This document shows, piece after piece, positions 29,623 to 38,905 of a DNA stretch of 64,000 nucleotides. How positions within the stretch are numbered: position 1 is the first letter of the stretch; the number at the start of each line of letters is the position of its first letter. Origin of the DNA: Serratia liquefaciens (GTDB lineage: Bacteria; Pseudomonadota; Gammaproteobacteria; Enterobacterales; Enterobacteriaceae); assembly GCA_012719855.1 (NCBI GenBank), contig JAAXZN010000054.1:1-64000 (forward strand), in the 5' to 3' direction. Both the position numbers and the translations under genes were made by a program. Below the pieces are notes generated by a model. That model was given only the letters and a program-made list of their open reading frames with translations. It had not been told where the DNA came from and ran no database searches.

Positions 29623-30882
29623 CTAATGCGCTCGCTCGACCGGCCCAACGTACTCCTCCGGCCGGTGCTGATAGTTGAAGGTCAGCGCAAAGATGATCCC
29701 CAGCACCAAGGTATACAGCGCGAAGATCAACCAGATGGTCTGCCAATCTTTTACGCCGTCGTGGGTGAAGAAATCCACCACTTCGCCGCTGGCTATCGCC
29801 CCCAGATACGCACCGATACCGTTGACCATGGTCATGAATAACCCCTGTGCGCTGGCACGGATGCGGCTATCGGCCTCTTTCTCAACGAAGATAGCCCCGG
29901 AAATATTAAAGAAATCAAAGGCACAACCGTAAACGATCATCGAAAGCAGCAGCAGCACAAAGCCGAAACCAACCGGGGTGCCATAGGCCAGGAACAGGAA
30001 GCGCAGCGTCCAGGCCGCCATACTGATCAGCATCACCTGTTTGATGCCGTATCGGCGCAGGAAGAACGGAATGGTGAGGATAAAGAACACCTCGGAGATT
30101 TGTGACAGCGACAACAGCACCGCCGGGTACCTGACGCTTATGCTGTCCTGATACAGCGGGTTGCTCGCAAAATCATGCAGGAAGGGATTGCCGAAGGTGT
30201 TGGTGACCTGCAGTGCCGCACCCAGCAGCATGGCAAACAGGAAAAACAGCGCCATACGCCGTTGGCGAAACAAAACCAACGCATCCAGCCCCAGTACGCT
30301 GAACCAGCTTTTCGATTTTTCAACTTTGCTGGTCGGGCAATTCGGCAGCGTCAGAGAATAGCAGGCCAGCAACAGTGACACGGCAGAAGCCAGATACAGC
30401 TGCATATTGCTCAGCTCAATTCGGCTAAAGCCGATTAGCCACATCGCCACAATAAAGCCCAGGGTGCCGTACACCCGCACCGGGGGGAAATCTTTCACCG
30501 TGTCGTAACCGTGCTTTTCCAGGCAGAAATAGGCAATGGCGTTGGAAAGCGAAATGGTCGGCATATACACCATGGCGTTGAACAACATGACCCAGAACAT
30601 CACCATCGGCTGCTCAACCTGGGCGGCGCAATACAGCGCAAGCGCACCGAACAGATGACACAGTGCGTACAGGTAATTGGCCCTGATCCAGCGGTCGGCA
30701 AGAATGCCCGCCAGTCCCGGCATAATCAGCGCCGCGACGCCTTTGGCGCTGTACACCATGCCCACCTGCAACCCGCTGAAATGCAGGGTATTAATCATGT
30801 AAGATCCCAGCGTCACCAGCCAGGCACCCCAAATAAAAAACTGCAGAAAAACCATTACCTTCAGTCGCGTTTTTATTGCCAT
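29623..30882 (-). CDS. xapB: Nucleoside:proton symporter, XapB/NupG family
   Basis: The 419-residue protein has 12 transmembrane helices and aligns along its length with E. coli XapB (xanthosine permease). It shares RLKVMVFLQFFIWGAWLVTL at the N-terminus, DFPPVRVYGTLGFIVAMW in the middle, FGNPFLHDFASNP, and SMIVYGCAFDFFNISG near residue 340. I chose the ATG at 30882, with AAGGTG 9 bases away. Another ATG lies two codons upstream. It follows xapA with an 81-base gap, forming a xapAB operon. NupG is the main alternative, but the linkage to xapA and a xapR-like gene favours XapB. Confidence 0.93.
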   Translation of the reverse strand: MAIKTRLKVMVFLQFFIWGAWLVTLGSYMINTLHFSGLQVGMVYSAKGVAALIMPGLAGILADRWIRANYLYALCHLFGALALYCAAQVEQPMVMFWVMLFNAMVYMPTISLSNAIAYFCLEKHGYDTVKDFPPVRVYGTLGFIVAMWLIGFSRIELSNMQLYLASAVSLLLACYSLTLPNCPTSKVEKSKSWFSVLGLDALVLFRQRRMALFFLFAMLLGAALQVTNTFGNPFLHDFASNPLYQDSISVRYPAVLLSLSQISEVFFILTIPFFLRRYGIKQVMLISMAAWTLRFLFLAYGTPVGFGFVLLLLSMIVYGCAFDFFNISGAIFVEKEADSRIRASAQGLFMTMVNGIGAYLGAIASGEVVDFFTHDGVKDWQTIWLIFALYTLVLGIIFALTFNYQHRPEEYVGPVERAH

Positions 30883-30963
30883 CACCATCACCTTATTATT
30901 TTGATTAAAACGATGATTCACGCGGCCAGGCCCCTGCACCTCGCCGCGAGGGAGTTTGCAGCG

Positions 30964-31785
30964 TTACAGCGTTTTGAAGAACTCACGGATCAGGCGCATA
31001 AAGTCCTCTGCCGCCAGGGCTGCGCAGCTCAGCGTTTGCTCGTGGGACAGTGGCGTATCGGACAGCCCTTCGGCGTAGTTGGTCATCGCCGAAACCACCA
31101 GGACTTTCAGCCCGCAATGGCGCGCCGAGAGCACTTCCGGCACGATAGACATGCCGACCACGTCACACCCCAGCGTTTGCATCATGCGGATTTCTGCCGG
31201 GGTTTCGAAGTTGGGCCCGGTGTAGGCGGCAAACACCCCTTCCGCCAGCGGAATACCCACGCTCTGCGCCACCTGGGTCAATTGGCCACGCAGCTCGCTG
31301 TCATAGGCATTGGCCAGGCTGAAGAAGCGCGGACCGAAACGCTCGTCGTTATCGCCAACCAACGGCGACTCGGGCATAAAGTTGATGTGATCGGTGAGTG
31401 CCACCAGGCTGCCCGGCGGCACCGACTGGCGCAACGAACCGGCGGCGTTGGTCGCCAGCAGGAATTCGCAGCCCAACAGTTTGAAGGTGCGCACGGCGGT
31501 GGTCATCACCTGCATACCGCGCCCTTCGTAGTAATGACCACGCCCTTTCATGCACACGACAGGAACGCCTTCCAGCCAACCGGCAACCAACTGACCGGCA
31601 TGCCCCACCACGCTGCTGACCGGGAAGCCCGGCAGTTCGGCGTAGTCGATGGTCAGGGTGTCGGTCATCACCTCCGCCAGCGCACCCAGCCCGGAGCCCA
31701 GGATCAAAGCCGCTCGCGGTTGGAAGCCCGGCATGCGGGCGCGGACAATTTCAGCACAGGAAAAAGCATCTTCTTGATTAAACAT
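30964..31785 (-). CDS. xapA: Purine nucleoside phosphorylase II / xanthosine phosphorylase
   Basis: This trimeric PNP cleaves purine nucleosides, including xanthosine, with phosphate to base and ribose 1-phosphate. It has 273 residues. Motifs are ALILGSGLGALAE (phosphate site), PGFPVSSVVGHAGQLV, CMKGRGHYYEG, LLATNAAGSLRQS (purine site) and CDVVGMSIVPEVLSARHCGL (ribose/phosphate). It is the low-molecular-weight mammalian-like PNP class, distinct from DeoD. The start at 31785 matches the family (MFNQEDAFS). It is divergent from the LysR gene, as xapA and xapR are both in the E. coli xap locus. Confidence 0.94.
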   Translation of the reverse strand: MFNQEDAFSCAEIVRARMPGFQPRAALILGSGLGALAEVMTDTLTIDYAELPGFPVSSVVGHAGQLVAGWLEGVPVVCMKGRGHYYEGRGMQVMTTAVRTFKLLGCEFLLATNAAGSLRQSVPPGSLVALTDHINFMPESPLVGDNDERFGPRFFSLANAYDSELRGQLTQVAQSVGIPLAEGVFAAYTGPNFETPAEIRMMQTLGCDVVGMSIVPEVLSARHCGLKVLVVSAMTNYAEGLSDTPLSHEQTLSCAALAAEDFMRLIREFFKTL

Positions 31786-31858
31786 AGTATTCTCTTCTGT
31801 GGAAGGGTGAAATAATCCCCATAGTAGAGAGCGATGCGCACCGGCGACCAATACATTA

Positions 31859-32833
31859 TTGGCGGCTGATTTATTCCATTCACCTATAAATTGCTCGCAT
31901 CAGGAGGCCATCATCAACCTAAAACAGCCACAGCAACTGCCGGATCCCAGCCGGATTAACTTCCGCCTGCTGCACTATTTTCGCGTGGTGGCAGAAGAGA
32001 TGAACTTCACCCAGGCCGCACTGCGGCTGAACATCTCTCAGCCCCCGCTCAGCAAGCACATCAAGGAGCTGGAGAGCCAATTGGGCGTCGAGCTGTTCAA
32101 ACGCACCACCCGTTCGATGGCGCTGACGCTGGCGGGCCGAACCTTGTTTCACAACGTCGAGATGCTATTGGATCAGGCGGGTAATGCACTCAATCAGGTG
32201 CAGCAATTGGGGCGTGGCGAAGCGGGACACATGGTGATTGGCATGGTCGGCTCTTCGGTGTGGGGCGGGCTGATACCGGCGCTGAAGCGCTTTACCGAAC
32301 AAACGGCCAACGTTACCTGGGCGTTGAACGAACTGACGCCCAGCCAGCAGATCACCGCGTTGCAAAAGCGTCATATCGATATTGGCGTCTGGCGGGAAGC
32401 CAGGGAACAGATACTGCCGGGGCTGACATGCCAACTGCTGGCACGGGAGAACATTGCGCTGGTGCTGCCGCAGGACCACCCGCTAGCACAGGCAGAAAGT
32501 CTGCCGCTGGCGGCGCTGCGGCATGAAAAATTCATCGTACTGCCGCCCCATGAAGCCAGTCTGGGGTTGTACCTGCATAATCTGTGTCTGCAGCAGGGCT
32601 TCAAACCGGATATCGCCTATCAGGTCAACGAACCGCAAACCCTGATGGCGCTGGTGGCCGAAGGCTATGGCATTACGCTGTTGCCGGACAGCTATGGCCG
32701 CATTCCGTGGCCCGGCGTACGTTTCTGTCCGCTGCAGCAGGCACCGTCGGCGGATCTGTACGCTATCCATCACGCCGACAGCGCAACACCAGTGGTTCAG
32801 GCCTTTCTGGCGATGCTGCGTAAGGCGACTTAG
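31859..32833 (+). CDS. xapR: LysR-family regulator of the xap operon, XapR-like
   Basis: XapR activates xapAB with xanthosine in E. coli. The protein has a LysR helix-turn-helix (FRVVAEEMNFTQAALRLNIS and on) and a co-inducer domain (GMVGSSVWGGLIPALKRF, LVAEGYGITLLPDS). The start is uncertain. The formal open frame begins with a TTG at 31859 that lacks a ribosome site. A perfect AGGAGG (31902-31907) stands just before in-frame ATC codons at 31910 and 31913, and no ATG, GTG or TTG is near. The first ATG lies within the DNA-binding helix, so it cannot be the start. Divergent orientation to xapA supports the role. Confidence 0.87.
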   Translation: MAADLFHSPINCSHQEAIINLKQPQQLPDPSRINFRLLHYFRVVAEEMNFTQAALRLNISQPPLSKHIKELESQLGVELFKRTTRSMALTLAGRTLFHNVEMLLDQAGNALNQVQQLGRGEAGHMVIGMVGSSVWGGLIPALKRFTEQTANVTWALNELTPSQQITALQKRHIDIGVWREAREQILPGLTCQLLARENIALVLPQDHPLAQAESLPLAALRHEKFIVLPPHEASLGLYLHNLCLQQGFKPDIAYQVNEPQTLMALVAEGYGITLLPDSYGRIPWPGVRFCPLQQAPSADLYAIHHADSATPVVQAFLAMLRKAT

Positions 32834-32849
32834 CAACGTACCGGCGAAT

Positions 32850-34265
32850 TTACAGCGCCGGCTGCACCATAAACTGGCCTGCGCTGCCGCGATCCGCCAT
32901 TTCCAGCGTCTGGCTGTAGTAGAGGAACGGGAAATGTTCCGAGGTGGACTGGTTGAAGTAAACCAGCAGCTCAACGTCCCCGTCGATCCACACCGTGTCT
33001 TTCCAACCGCGATCTTCCGCCATTGGCTGTGCACCGTTAACGCGTTTAACCAGGAACTGTACGCCCTGAATGTGGAACGCCTGCGGAGTATCCGCATGGA
33101 TATTCCAGCGTTCCCAGCTCCCCTGCTGAGTTTGCACATCGATGCGGTTCATGTCCCAGATCGCCCCGTTGATCCCGGCCTGGCTATCGCCCAAACGGAA
33201 TTCGCGGGTGCGGCTGACGCTGCCGTCCAACAGCTGATCCGCCAACAGGCGCATCGGCAGGTTATCGGTCACCAGCGGCAATAATCCGGTCGGCTTCAAC
33301 GTCAGCACCTGGGTAGAAACCAGAATGCTCGAAGGCTCAAACAGACCGCGCAGGCGATCCATAATGCCCGCAGCTTCGCCGGCGGTGATGGTCACCTCAT
33401 CGCCTTTTGACATGTCGATCAAGACTTCGCGGCGTTCGCCCGGTGCCAGTGAAAGCTGCTGTACCGCGACCGGCGCAGGTAAAAAGCCCTGATCGCTGGC
33501 GATCACGTTGAGCGGTCGGCCGTCGCTCAGTTGCAGCATGTAGCGGCGTGAGTTGGAAGCGTTAAGCAGGCGCAGGCGCACCCAACCGCGGGAAACTTCG
33601 ATGTATGGGTTTTGCACGCCGTTAACCAGCAGCGTATCGCCGACAAAGCCCCCCTGCGACGGCGGATCGTATTCCGGGGTGCCAAAGTTATCGAGCCGCT
33701 TGTCTTGAATGATCAACGGGAAATCATCTACACCATAGTGATTCGGCAACGGCAGTGATTTGCTGACCTCGTCTTCGACCAGCCACAGCCCGGTCAAGCC
33801 ATTGTAAACATGGGGTGCCATGCGATTGGGGGTGCTGGCGTGATACCAGCACGTCGCCGCGTTCTGGCGGATCGGCAGCACCGGCGACCAGTCAACGTTG
33901 GGAGACATCATGCGCGGCGCGCCGCCCACCAACGTACCCGGCACTTGCAGGCCGCTGATGGTCATTGCCACCGGCTCCGGCAGGCGGTTGCTGTAAATCA
34001 GCTTTACGTCATCACCGTTGTAAACCCGCACCGTCGGCCCAAGGTACATGCCGTTGATCCCCCACACCGACGCCTTGCGGTTATCCATAAATGCCCAGTG
34101 GGCGCGCTGCAAGGTTAAAAACAGCGGTTGGCCACGGCGGGATTCCAGCAACGGGGGGACAGGTAACGGGGTCTGCGTTCCGCTCGCCTCAGCCCTCAGC
34201 GGCACGGCTCCCGCGCACAGCGCCAAGCCCGATGCCTGAATAAACTGACGTCGACTGAGTGACAT
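32850..34265 (-). CDS. ftsP: FtsP (SufI), Tat-exported cell-division protein
   Basis: FtsP is a periplasmic multicopper-oxidase-like protein that stabilises the divisome under stress and binds no copper in E. coli. The 471-residue protein begins SLSRRQFIQASGLALCAGA, a clear twin-arginine signal peptide, and aligns throughout with E. coli SufI. Cupredoxin domains are visible, for example YNGDDVKLIYSNRLPEPV. The copper-ligand His clusters of true laccases are absent at the C-terminal end (SEHFPFLYYSQTLEMADRG). It lies 132 bases downstream of plsC in the same direction, as in E. coli. Confidence 0.96.
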   Translation of the reverse strand: MSLSRRQFIQASGLALCAGAVPLRAEASGTQTPLPVPPLLESRRGQPLFLTLQRAHWAFMDNRKASVWGINGMYLGPTVRVYNGDDVKLIYSNRLPEPVAMTISGLQVPGTLVGGAPRMMSPNVDWSPVLPIRQNAATCWYHASTPNRMAPHVYNGLTGLWLVEDEVSKSLPLPNHYGVDDFPLIIQDKRLDNFGTPEYDPPSQGGFVGDTLLVNGVQNPYIEVSRGWVRLRLLNASNSRRYMLQLSDGRPLNVIASDQGFLPAPVAVQQLSLAPGERREVLIDMSKGDEVTITAGEAAGIMDRLRGLFEPSSILVSTQVLTLKPTGLLPLVTDNLPMRLLADQLLDGSVSRTREFRLGDSQAGINGAIWDMNRIDVQTQQGSWERWNIHADTPQAFHIQGVQFLVKRVNGAQPMAEDRGWKDTVWIDGDVELLVYFNQSTSEHFPFLYYSQTLEMADRGSAGQFMVQPAL

Positions 34266-34397
34266 ATTTTCTCCATGAAAAGCAATGACTAAACCGTGTG
34301 CGAAGACCGGGCCCCTGTTAATCAGATTAGCAGGAGCCCCGGCGTTAACGGCATTTGGCGCCGTTTAAAAGTTCATTCTTTGAAGCCGGTAGGAATA

Positions 34398-35132
34398 TTA
34401 TTTTCCGGCGGCATTGCGCTGGGCGACTTCCGCATCCAGCTCGGCGATTTTCGCCAGCATCAGCTCATGACAATGGGCCGCCAGCTCACGCACATTTTCT
34501 CTACCATAGCCGCTGATATCGACCGGCTCCAACATTTCGACGATCGCATGACCATTATTCCAACGGTTAAGATTAATTTTACCGCTGGTGGTGGAAACGC
34601 AGATGGGCACAATCGGCACCCCGGCGGCGATTGCCGCATGGAATGCGCCGGTTTTAAACGGCATCAGCCCGCGCCCGCGGCTGCGGGTGCCTTCCGGAAA
34701 CATCCAGATCGAAATGTCGCGTTTTTTAAACTGTTCGGCGACCTGTGCGATGGTGCCGTGCGCTTTGGCGCGATTATCACGGTCAATCAGCAGGTTACCG
34801 GTCAGCCAATACAGCGGGCCGAAGAACGGCACCCACAGCAGGCTTTTTTTACCCACGGTCACGGTACGCGGCTGTACCGCTTTGGCGGCGGTCACCATAT
34901 CGTAGTTATTCTGGTGGTTGGCGATGTAAATGCAGTTGCCATTTTTGGCCGCATCGGCCGGTACGCGGACTTCCACCTTTAAACCGAATAACCCGGAAAG
35001 GCGGCCAAACAGATGACCGAAGGTCGCCACATGGCGAGGATCGCGCGGGCTGAACAAACAGTAGATAGAACCGAAGATGCACACCAAAATACAATACAGA
35101 GTGGCAAGAATGGCACGCAAAATTAATAACAT
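34398..35132 (-). CDS. plsC: 1-acyl-sn-glycerol-3-phosphate acyltransferase
   Basis: PlsC acylates lysophosphatidic acid to phosphatidic acid in the inner membrane, an essential step of phospholipid synthesis. The 244-residue protein has an N-terminal membrane segment (LILRAILATLYCILVCIFGS). The acyltransferase blocks are block I NHQNNYD (HX4D), block III MFPEGTRSRGRG and block IV GVPIVPICVS. Its place between parC and ftsP is the conserved order. Confidence 0.97.
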   Translation of the reverse strand: MLLILRAILATLYCILVCIFGSIYCLFSPRDPRHVATFGHLFGRLSGLFGLKVEVRVPADAAKNGNCIYIANHQNNYDMVTAAKAVQPRTVTVGKKSLLWVPFFGPLYWLTGNLLIDRDNRAKAHGTIAQVAEQFKKRDISIWMFPEGTRSRGRGLMPFKTGAFHAAIAAGVPIVPICVSTTSGKINLNRWNNGHAIVEMLEPVDISGYGRENVRELAAHCHELMLAKIAELDAEVAQRNAAGK

Positions 35133-35318
35133 AACAACCTCATTAGCACACTGCCGACGCAGCCTGAAACGCTGCGCAGATCCCTTTACTCATTCTTTGA
35201 TTGCAGGGGCTGAAAACCTGCCCTGCATTTTTTTGCTATTTTCCCGCCAGCCGGCGATACGCACAATAATTTTATGCAGAGAAATGTTAACTATTTGAAA
35301 ATAATTGCCGGTTACGTG

Positions 35319-35350
35319 AAAAAAAGCGGGCGCAATATGCTGCGCCCGCT
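35319..35350 (-). terminator. Terminator of parC
   Basis: AGCGGGCGCA and TGCGCCCGCT form a perfect 10-bp stem with a 6-nt loop. On the minus strand it is followed by a run of Ts. It lies 17 bases past the parC stop. Confidence 0.92.
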
Positions 35351-35366
35351 GGTTATTCCCTCTGGG

Positions 35367-37640
35367 TTACTCTTCGCTGTCGCCCGTCGGCGCTCGCGCA
35401 GGGGCGTCGATCTCCACGCGATCGATACGCTGCAGACCACGTGGCAGTGATGTGCCTTTACGGCCCCGCTCCGCACGGAATTTCTGCAAATCTTCCGGAC
35501 GCAGCGTCAGCTTGCGTTTACCCACATGCAGCGTCACGGAGGTCTGCGGCGGCAACACGAACAGCCATGTCAGCTTGTCTTCACCGGAGGCGGCCTGCGC
35601 CGATGGGATAGAGACAATCTTGTTGCCCTTGCCCTTCGACAACTGAGGCAGATCGGCAACCGGGAACAGCAACATGCGGCCCGCCGCGGTGATCGACAGC
35701 AGCATATCGTCGTCGCCGTGAATTTCCATAGGCGCCAGCACTTTGGCGTTGTCCGGCAGGGTTATCATCGCCTTACCGGCACGGTTGCGTGCCACCAAAT
35801 CGTTGAAGGTACAAACGAAGCCGTAACCGGCGTCGGAAGCCATCAGCAGTTTTTGGTCGTCCGCCGCCATCAGCACCTGCTCAATGGTGGCGCCCGGCGG
35901 TGGTGTCAGCTTGCCGGTCAGCGGCTCGCCCTGCCCACGTGCCGAAGGTAGCGTCAACGGATCCAGCGCGTAGCTGCGTCCGGTGGAGTCGATAAACACC
36001 ACCGGCTGGTTGGTCTTGCCGCGTGCCGCGCTACGGTAGCTGTCGCCGGCCTTGTAGCTCAGGCCGCTTGGGTCGATATCGTGGCCCTTGGCGCTGCGCA
36101 CCCAGCCCATTTCAGACAGCACAATGGTCACCGGCTCAGAAGGCACGAAGTCGTGCTCACTCATCGCCTTGGCTTCCGCACGCTCGGTAATCGGCGAGCG
36201 GCGATCGTCGCCGTAGGCCAATGCATCGGCCTGGATTTCTTTCTTGATCAGGGTGCTAAGCTTACGCTCGGAGGCCAGCAGCGCCTGCAGCTGATCGCGC
36301 TCTTTAGCCAGTTCATCCTGCTCACCGCGGATCTTGAACTCTTCCAGCTTCGCCAAGTGACGAAGTTTCAGTTCGAGTATCGCTTCGGCCTGAGTGTCTG
36401 TAATGCCAAAACGCGCCATCAGCACCGGCTTGGGCTCGTCCTCACTGCGGATGATGTGGATCACTTCATCGATATTGAGGAACGCCACCAGCAAACCTTC
36501 GAGGATGTGCAGGCGTTTCAGCACTTTTTCCAGGCGGTAATTCAGGCGGCGGCGCACCGTGTCGCGACGGAACGCCAGCCACTCGGTCAGGATTTCCACC
36601 AGCCCTTTGACCTGCGGGCGGTTGTCCAGACCGATCATGTTCATGTTGATGCGGTAGCTGCGTTCCAGATCGGTGGTTGCGAACAGGTGGTTCATCACCT
36701 GATCCAGATCGATGCGGTTAGATCGCGGCACAACCACCAGTCGCGTTGGGTTCTCGTGATCGGATTCATCACGCAGATCTTCAACCATCGGCAGCTTTTT
36801 GGCGCGCATCTGGCTGGCGATCTGCTCCAACACCTTGGCGCCGGAAACCTGGTGCGGCAAGGCGGTGATCACCGCGCTGCCGTCTTCTTTCTTCCAAACG
36901 GCGCGCATACGTACTGAACCGCGGCCATTTTGATAAATTTTGCGAATTTCGTCGCGCGGCGTGATGATCTCGGCTTCGGTCGGGAAGTCCGGCCCCTGCA
37001 CGAATTCGAGCAGGTCTTCAAGCGAAGCTCCCGGTCGTTCGAGCAGCTCCACCGCGGCGGCAGCCACTTCACGCACGTTGTGCGGAGGGATATCGGTCGC
37101 CATGCCCACGGCAATGCCGGTGGTGCCGTTCAGCAGAATGTTGGGCAGGCGTGCCGGCAACATCTTCGGTTCCTGCATCGTGCCGTCAAAGTTCGGCACC
37201 CAGTCAACGGTGCCCTGGCCCAGCTCGGCCAGCAACACTTCCGCATACTTGGACAGGCGCGATTCGGTATAACGCATCGCGGCGAAGGATTTCGGATCGT
37301 CCGGTGCCCCCCAGTTCCCTTGGCCGTCCACCAACGGATAGCGATAAGAGAACGGCTGCGCCATCAATACCATGGCTTCATAACAGGCGCTGTCGCCGTG
37401 CGGATGGTATTTACCCAGCACATCACCTACGGTACGGGCGGATTTTTTGAATTTGGCGCTGTTGCTCAGCCCCAGTTCCGACATGGCGTAGATGATGCGG
37501 CGCTGTACCGGCTTCAAACCGTCACCGATGTACGGCAACGCCCGATCCATGATGACGTACATGGAATAGTTCAGATAGGCGTTTTCAGTGAATGTGTGCA
37601 GCGGTAAACGCTCTACACCGTCATGAGTCAGATCACTCAT
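35367..37640 (-). CDS. parC: DNA topoisomerase IV subunit A
   Basis: ParC with ParE decatenates daughter chromosomes. The 757-residue protein shows the winged-helix/tower core with the catalytic Tyr in [15 protein letters not shown] (about residue 120). The quinolone-determining region [18 protein letters not shown] keeps the wild-type Ser and Glu (positions 80 and 84 in E. coli numbering). The C-terminal beta-pinwheel includes [20 protein letters not shown]. The acidic end TGDSEE matches the E. coli C-terminus. No sequence-level sign of fluoroquinolone resistance is seen at those two positions. Confidence 0.98.
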   Translation of the reverse strand: MSDLTHDGVERLPLHTFTENAYLNYSMYVIMDRALPYIGDGLKPVQRRIIYAMSELGLSNSAKFKKSARTVGDVLGKYHPHGDSACYEAMVLMAQPFSYRYPLVDGQGNWGAPDDPKSFAAMRYTESRLSKYAEVLLAELGQGTVDWVPNFDGTMQEPKMLPARLPNILLNGTTGIAVGMATDIPPHNVREVAAAAVELLERPGASLEDLLEFVQGPDFPTEAEIITPRDEIRKIYQNGRGSVRMRAVWKKEDGSAVITALPHQVSGAKVLEQIASQMRAKKLPMVEDLRDESDHENPTRLVVVPRSNRIDLDQVMNHLFATTDLERSYRINMNMIGLDNRPQVKGLVEILTEWLAFRRDTVRRRLNYRLEKVLKRLHILEGLLVAFLNIDEVIHIIRSEDEPKPVLMARFGITDTQAEAILELKLRHLAKLEEFKIRGEQDELAKERDQLQALLASERKLSTLIKKEIQADALAYGDDRRSPITERAEAKAMSEHDFVPSEPVTIVLSEMGWVRSAKGHDIDPSGLSYKAGDSYRSAARGKTNQPVVFIDSTGRSYALDPLTLPSARGQGEPLTGKLTPPPGATIEQVLMAADDQKLLMASDAGYGFVCTFNDLVARNRAGKAMITLPDNAKVLAPMEIHGDDDMLLSITAAGRMLLFPVADLPQLSKGKGNKIVSIPSAQAASGEDKLTWLFVLPPQTSVTLHVGKRKLTLRPEDLQKFRAERGRKGTSLPRGLQRIDRVEIDAPARAPTGDSEE

Positions 37641-37955
37641 TACTCAATTTTCCTCAGACCGTGGCTTGGCAATCCCTGGACGACAAAGGGTTGATTCTGC
37701 CTGCGATAGTAACTCATCAGCGGGGTAGCTGTCACAGATGGCGCAGCAATCATCCGGCGAAGCCGGCGTATCAGGCAGTTTTATGCAAAATAGCGCTATG
37801 CGGCGACGCATTTATTGACTCACAGTCAACACTGTTGTGCGCTGGATCGCATTTTTACTTGTATTGCTAACGATTACACTCCTTATCAGCGAAATGTTTC
37901 CCGCCCCTGACGCGGAGAACATCACACATTTTAATTCTGACAGGAGCCGTGAAAG
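37641..37955. promoter_or_regulatory. Divergent parC/mdaB region with TTGACT inverted repeat
   Basis: This 315-base gap has no supported gene. It contains TTGACT-cac-AGTCAA (37815-37829), a perfect 6+6 inverted repeat that may bind a regulator. In E. coli this gap holds ygiW, qseBC and ygiZ, which are absent here. Confidence 0.45.
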
Positions 37956-38537
37956 ATGAGCAATATCCTGATTATCAATGCTAAAAAGCAGTTTGGCCAT
38001 TCCAACGGCGAACTCAACCAAACCCTGAGCGACGTGGCGGAAAGCTTCCTGCGCGATGTACAGCATCAGGTGCAGGTCACCGTCGTCGACGACGGTTACG
38101 ACATCGATGCCGAGGTGCAAAAATACCTGTGGGCTGACGTGGTGATTTATCAGATGCCGGGCTGGTGGATGGGCGAGCCGTGGATCCTGAAAAAATACAT
38201 TGATCAAGTGTTCACCGCTGGGCACGGCAGCCTGTACGCCAGCGACGGTCGCACCCGTTCAGACGCCGGCAAGAAGTACGGCTCCGGCGGCCTGATCCAG
38301 GGCAAGAAATACATGCTGAGCCTGACCTGGAACGCCCCGCTGGAAGCCTTTACCGACCCGGATCAGTTCTTCCATGGCGTCGGCGTCGACGGTGTGTATC
38401 TGCATTTCCATAAGGCCAATCAGTTCCTGGGAATGGAAGCGCTGCCGACCTTTATCTGTAATGATGTGATTAAACAACCGGATATCGACAGCGACATCGC
38501 ACGTTATCGCGCGCATCTGACCGAAATTTTTGCTTAA
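37956..38537 (+). CDS. mdaB: NADPH quinone reductase MdaB
   Basis: This FAD-dependent two-electron NADPH:quinone reductase prevents semiquinone formation in the cytoplasm. The 193-residue flavodoxin-fold protein starts SNILIINAKKQFGHSNGELN (phosphate loop with the family's HSNGELN). It contains QMPGWWMGEPWILKKYIDQV and the GGLIQGKKYMLSLTWNAPLE segment typical of MdaB. CAGGAG precedes the ATG by about 9 bases. It is followed by ygiN in 33 bases, forming an operon for quinol cycling. Confidence 0.96.
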   Translation: MSNILIINAKKQFGHSNGELNQTLSDVAESFLRDVQHQVQVTVVDDGYDIDAEVQKYLWADVVIYQMPGWWMGEPWILKKYIDQVFTAGHGSLYASDGRTRSDAGKKYGSGGLIQGKKYMLSLTWNAPLEAFTDPDQFFHGVGVDGVYLHFHKANQFLGMEALPTFICNDVIKQPDIDSDIARYRAHLTEIFA

Positions 38538-38570
38538 CTGGCATTATGCACGTCAATCAATGAGGTAATG

Positions 38571-38879
38571 ATGATCACCGTAATTGCAGAAATCAAAACC
38601 AAGCCGGGCCACCGTGAAACGGTTCTGAAGGCGATTGAGAAACTGGTTCCGCTGGTACTGGCAGAGGATGGCTGTAGCGAATATACGCCGATGATCGACA
38701 GCCACACCCAGGCGCCATGGCAGAAGCTGTCGCCGGACTCGGTGTTTATGCTGGAGAAATGGGCCAGTCAGGCGCATCTGGAAAAGCATCTGGATATCGC
38801 TCACATGCACCGTCATCGCGACACCATCAAAGACAGCGTGCTGGGCGTGACCATTCACGTGCTGGGCAACGCCCTGTAA
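38571..38879 (+). CDS. ygiN: Quinol monooxygenase YgiN
   Basis: This small ABM-fold (dimeric alpha/beta barrel) enzyme oxidises quinols to quinones and completes a redox cycle with MdaB. It is about 102 residues, with ITVIAEIKTKPGHRETVLKA at the N-terminus and VFMLEKWASQAHLEKHL in the middle, as in the family. Two adjacent ATGs (38568 and 38571) are possible. The second is 5 bases from GAGG and aligns better with the E. coli start. Confidence 0.94.
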   Translation: MITVIAEIKTKPGHRETVLKAIEKLVPLVLAEDGCSEYTPMIDSHTQAPWQKLSPDSVFMLEKWASQAHLEKHLDIAHMHRHRDTIKDSVLGVTIHVLGNAL

Positions 38880-38905
38880 GCCCCGTGGGGACCGTCAATC
38901 GGTTC

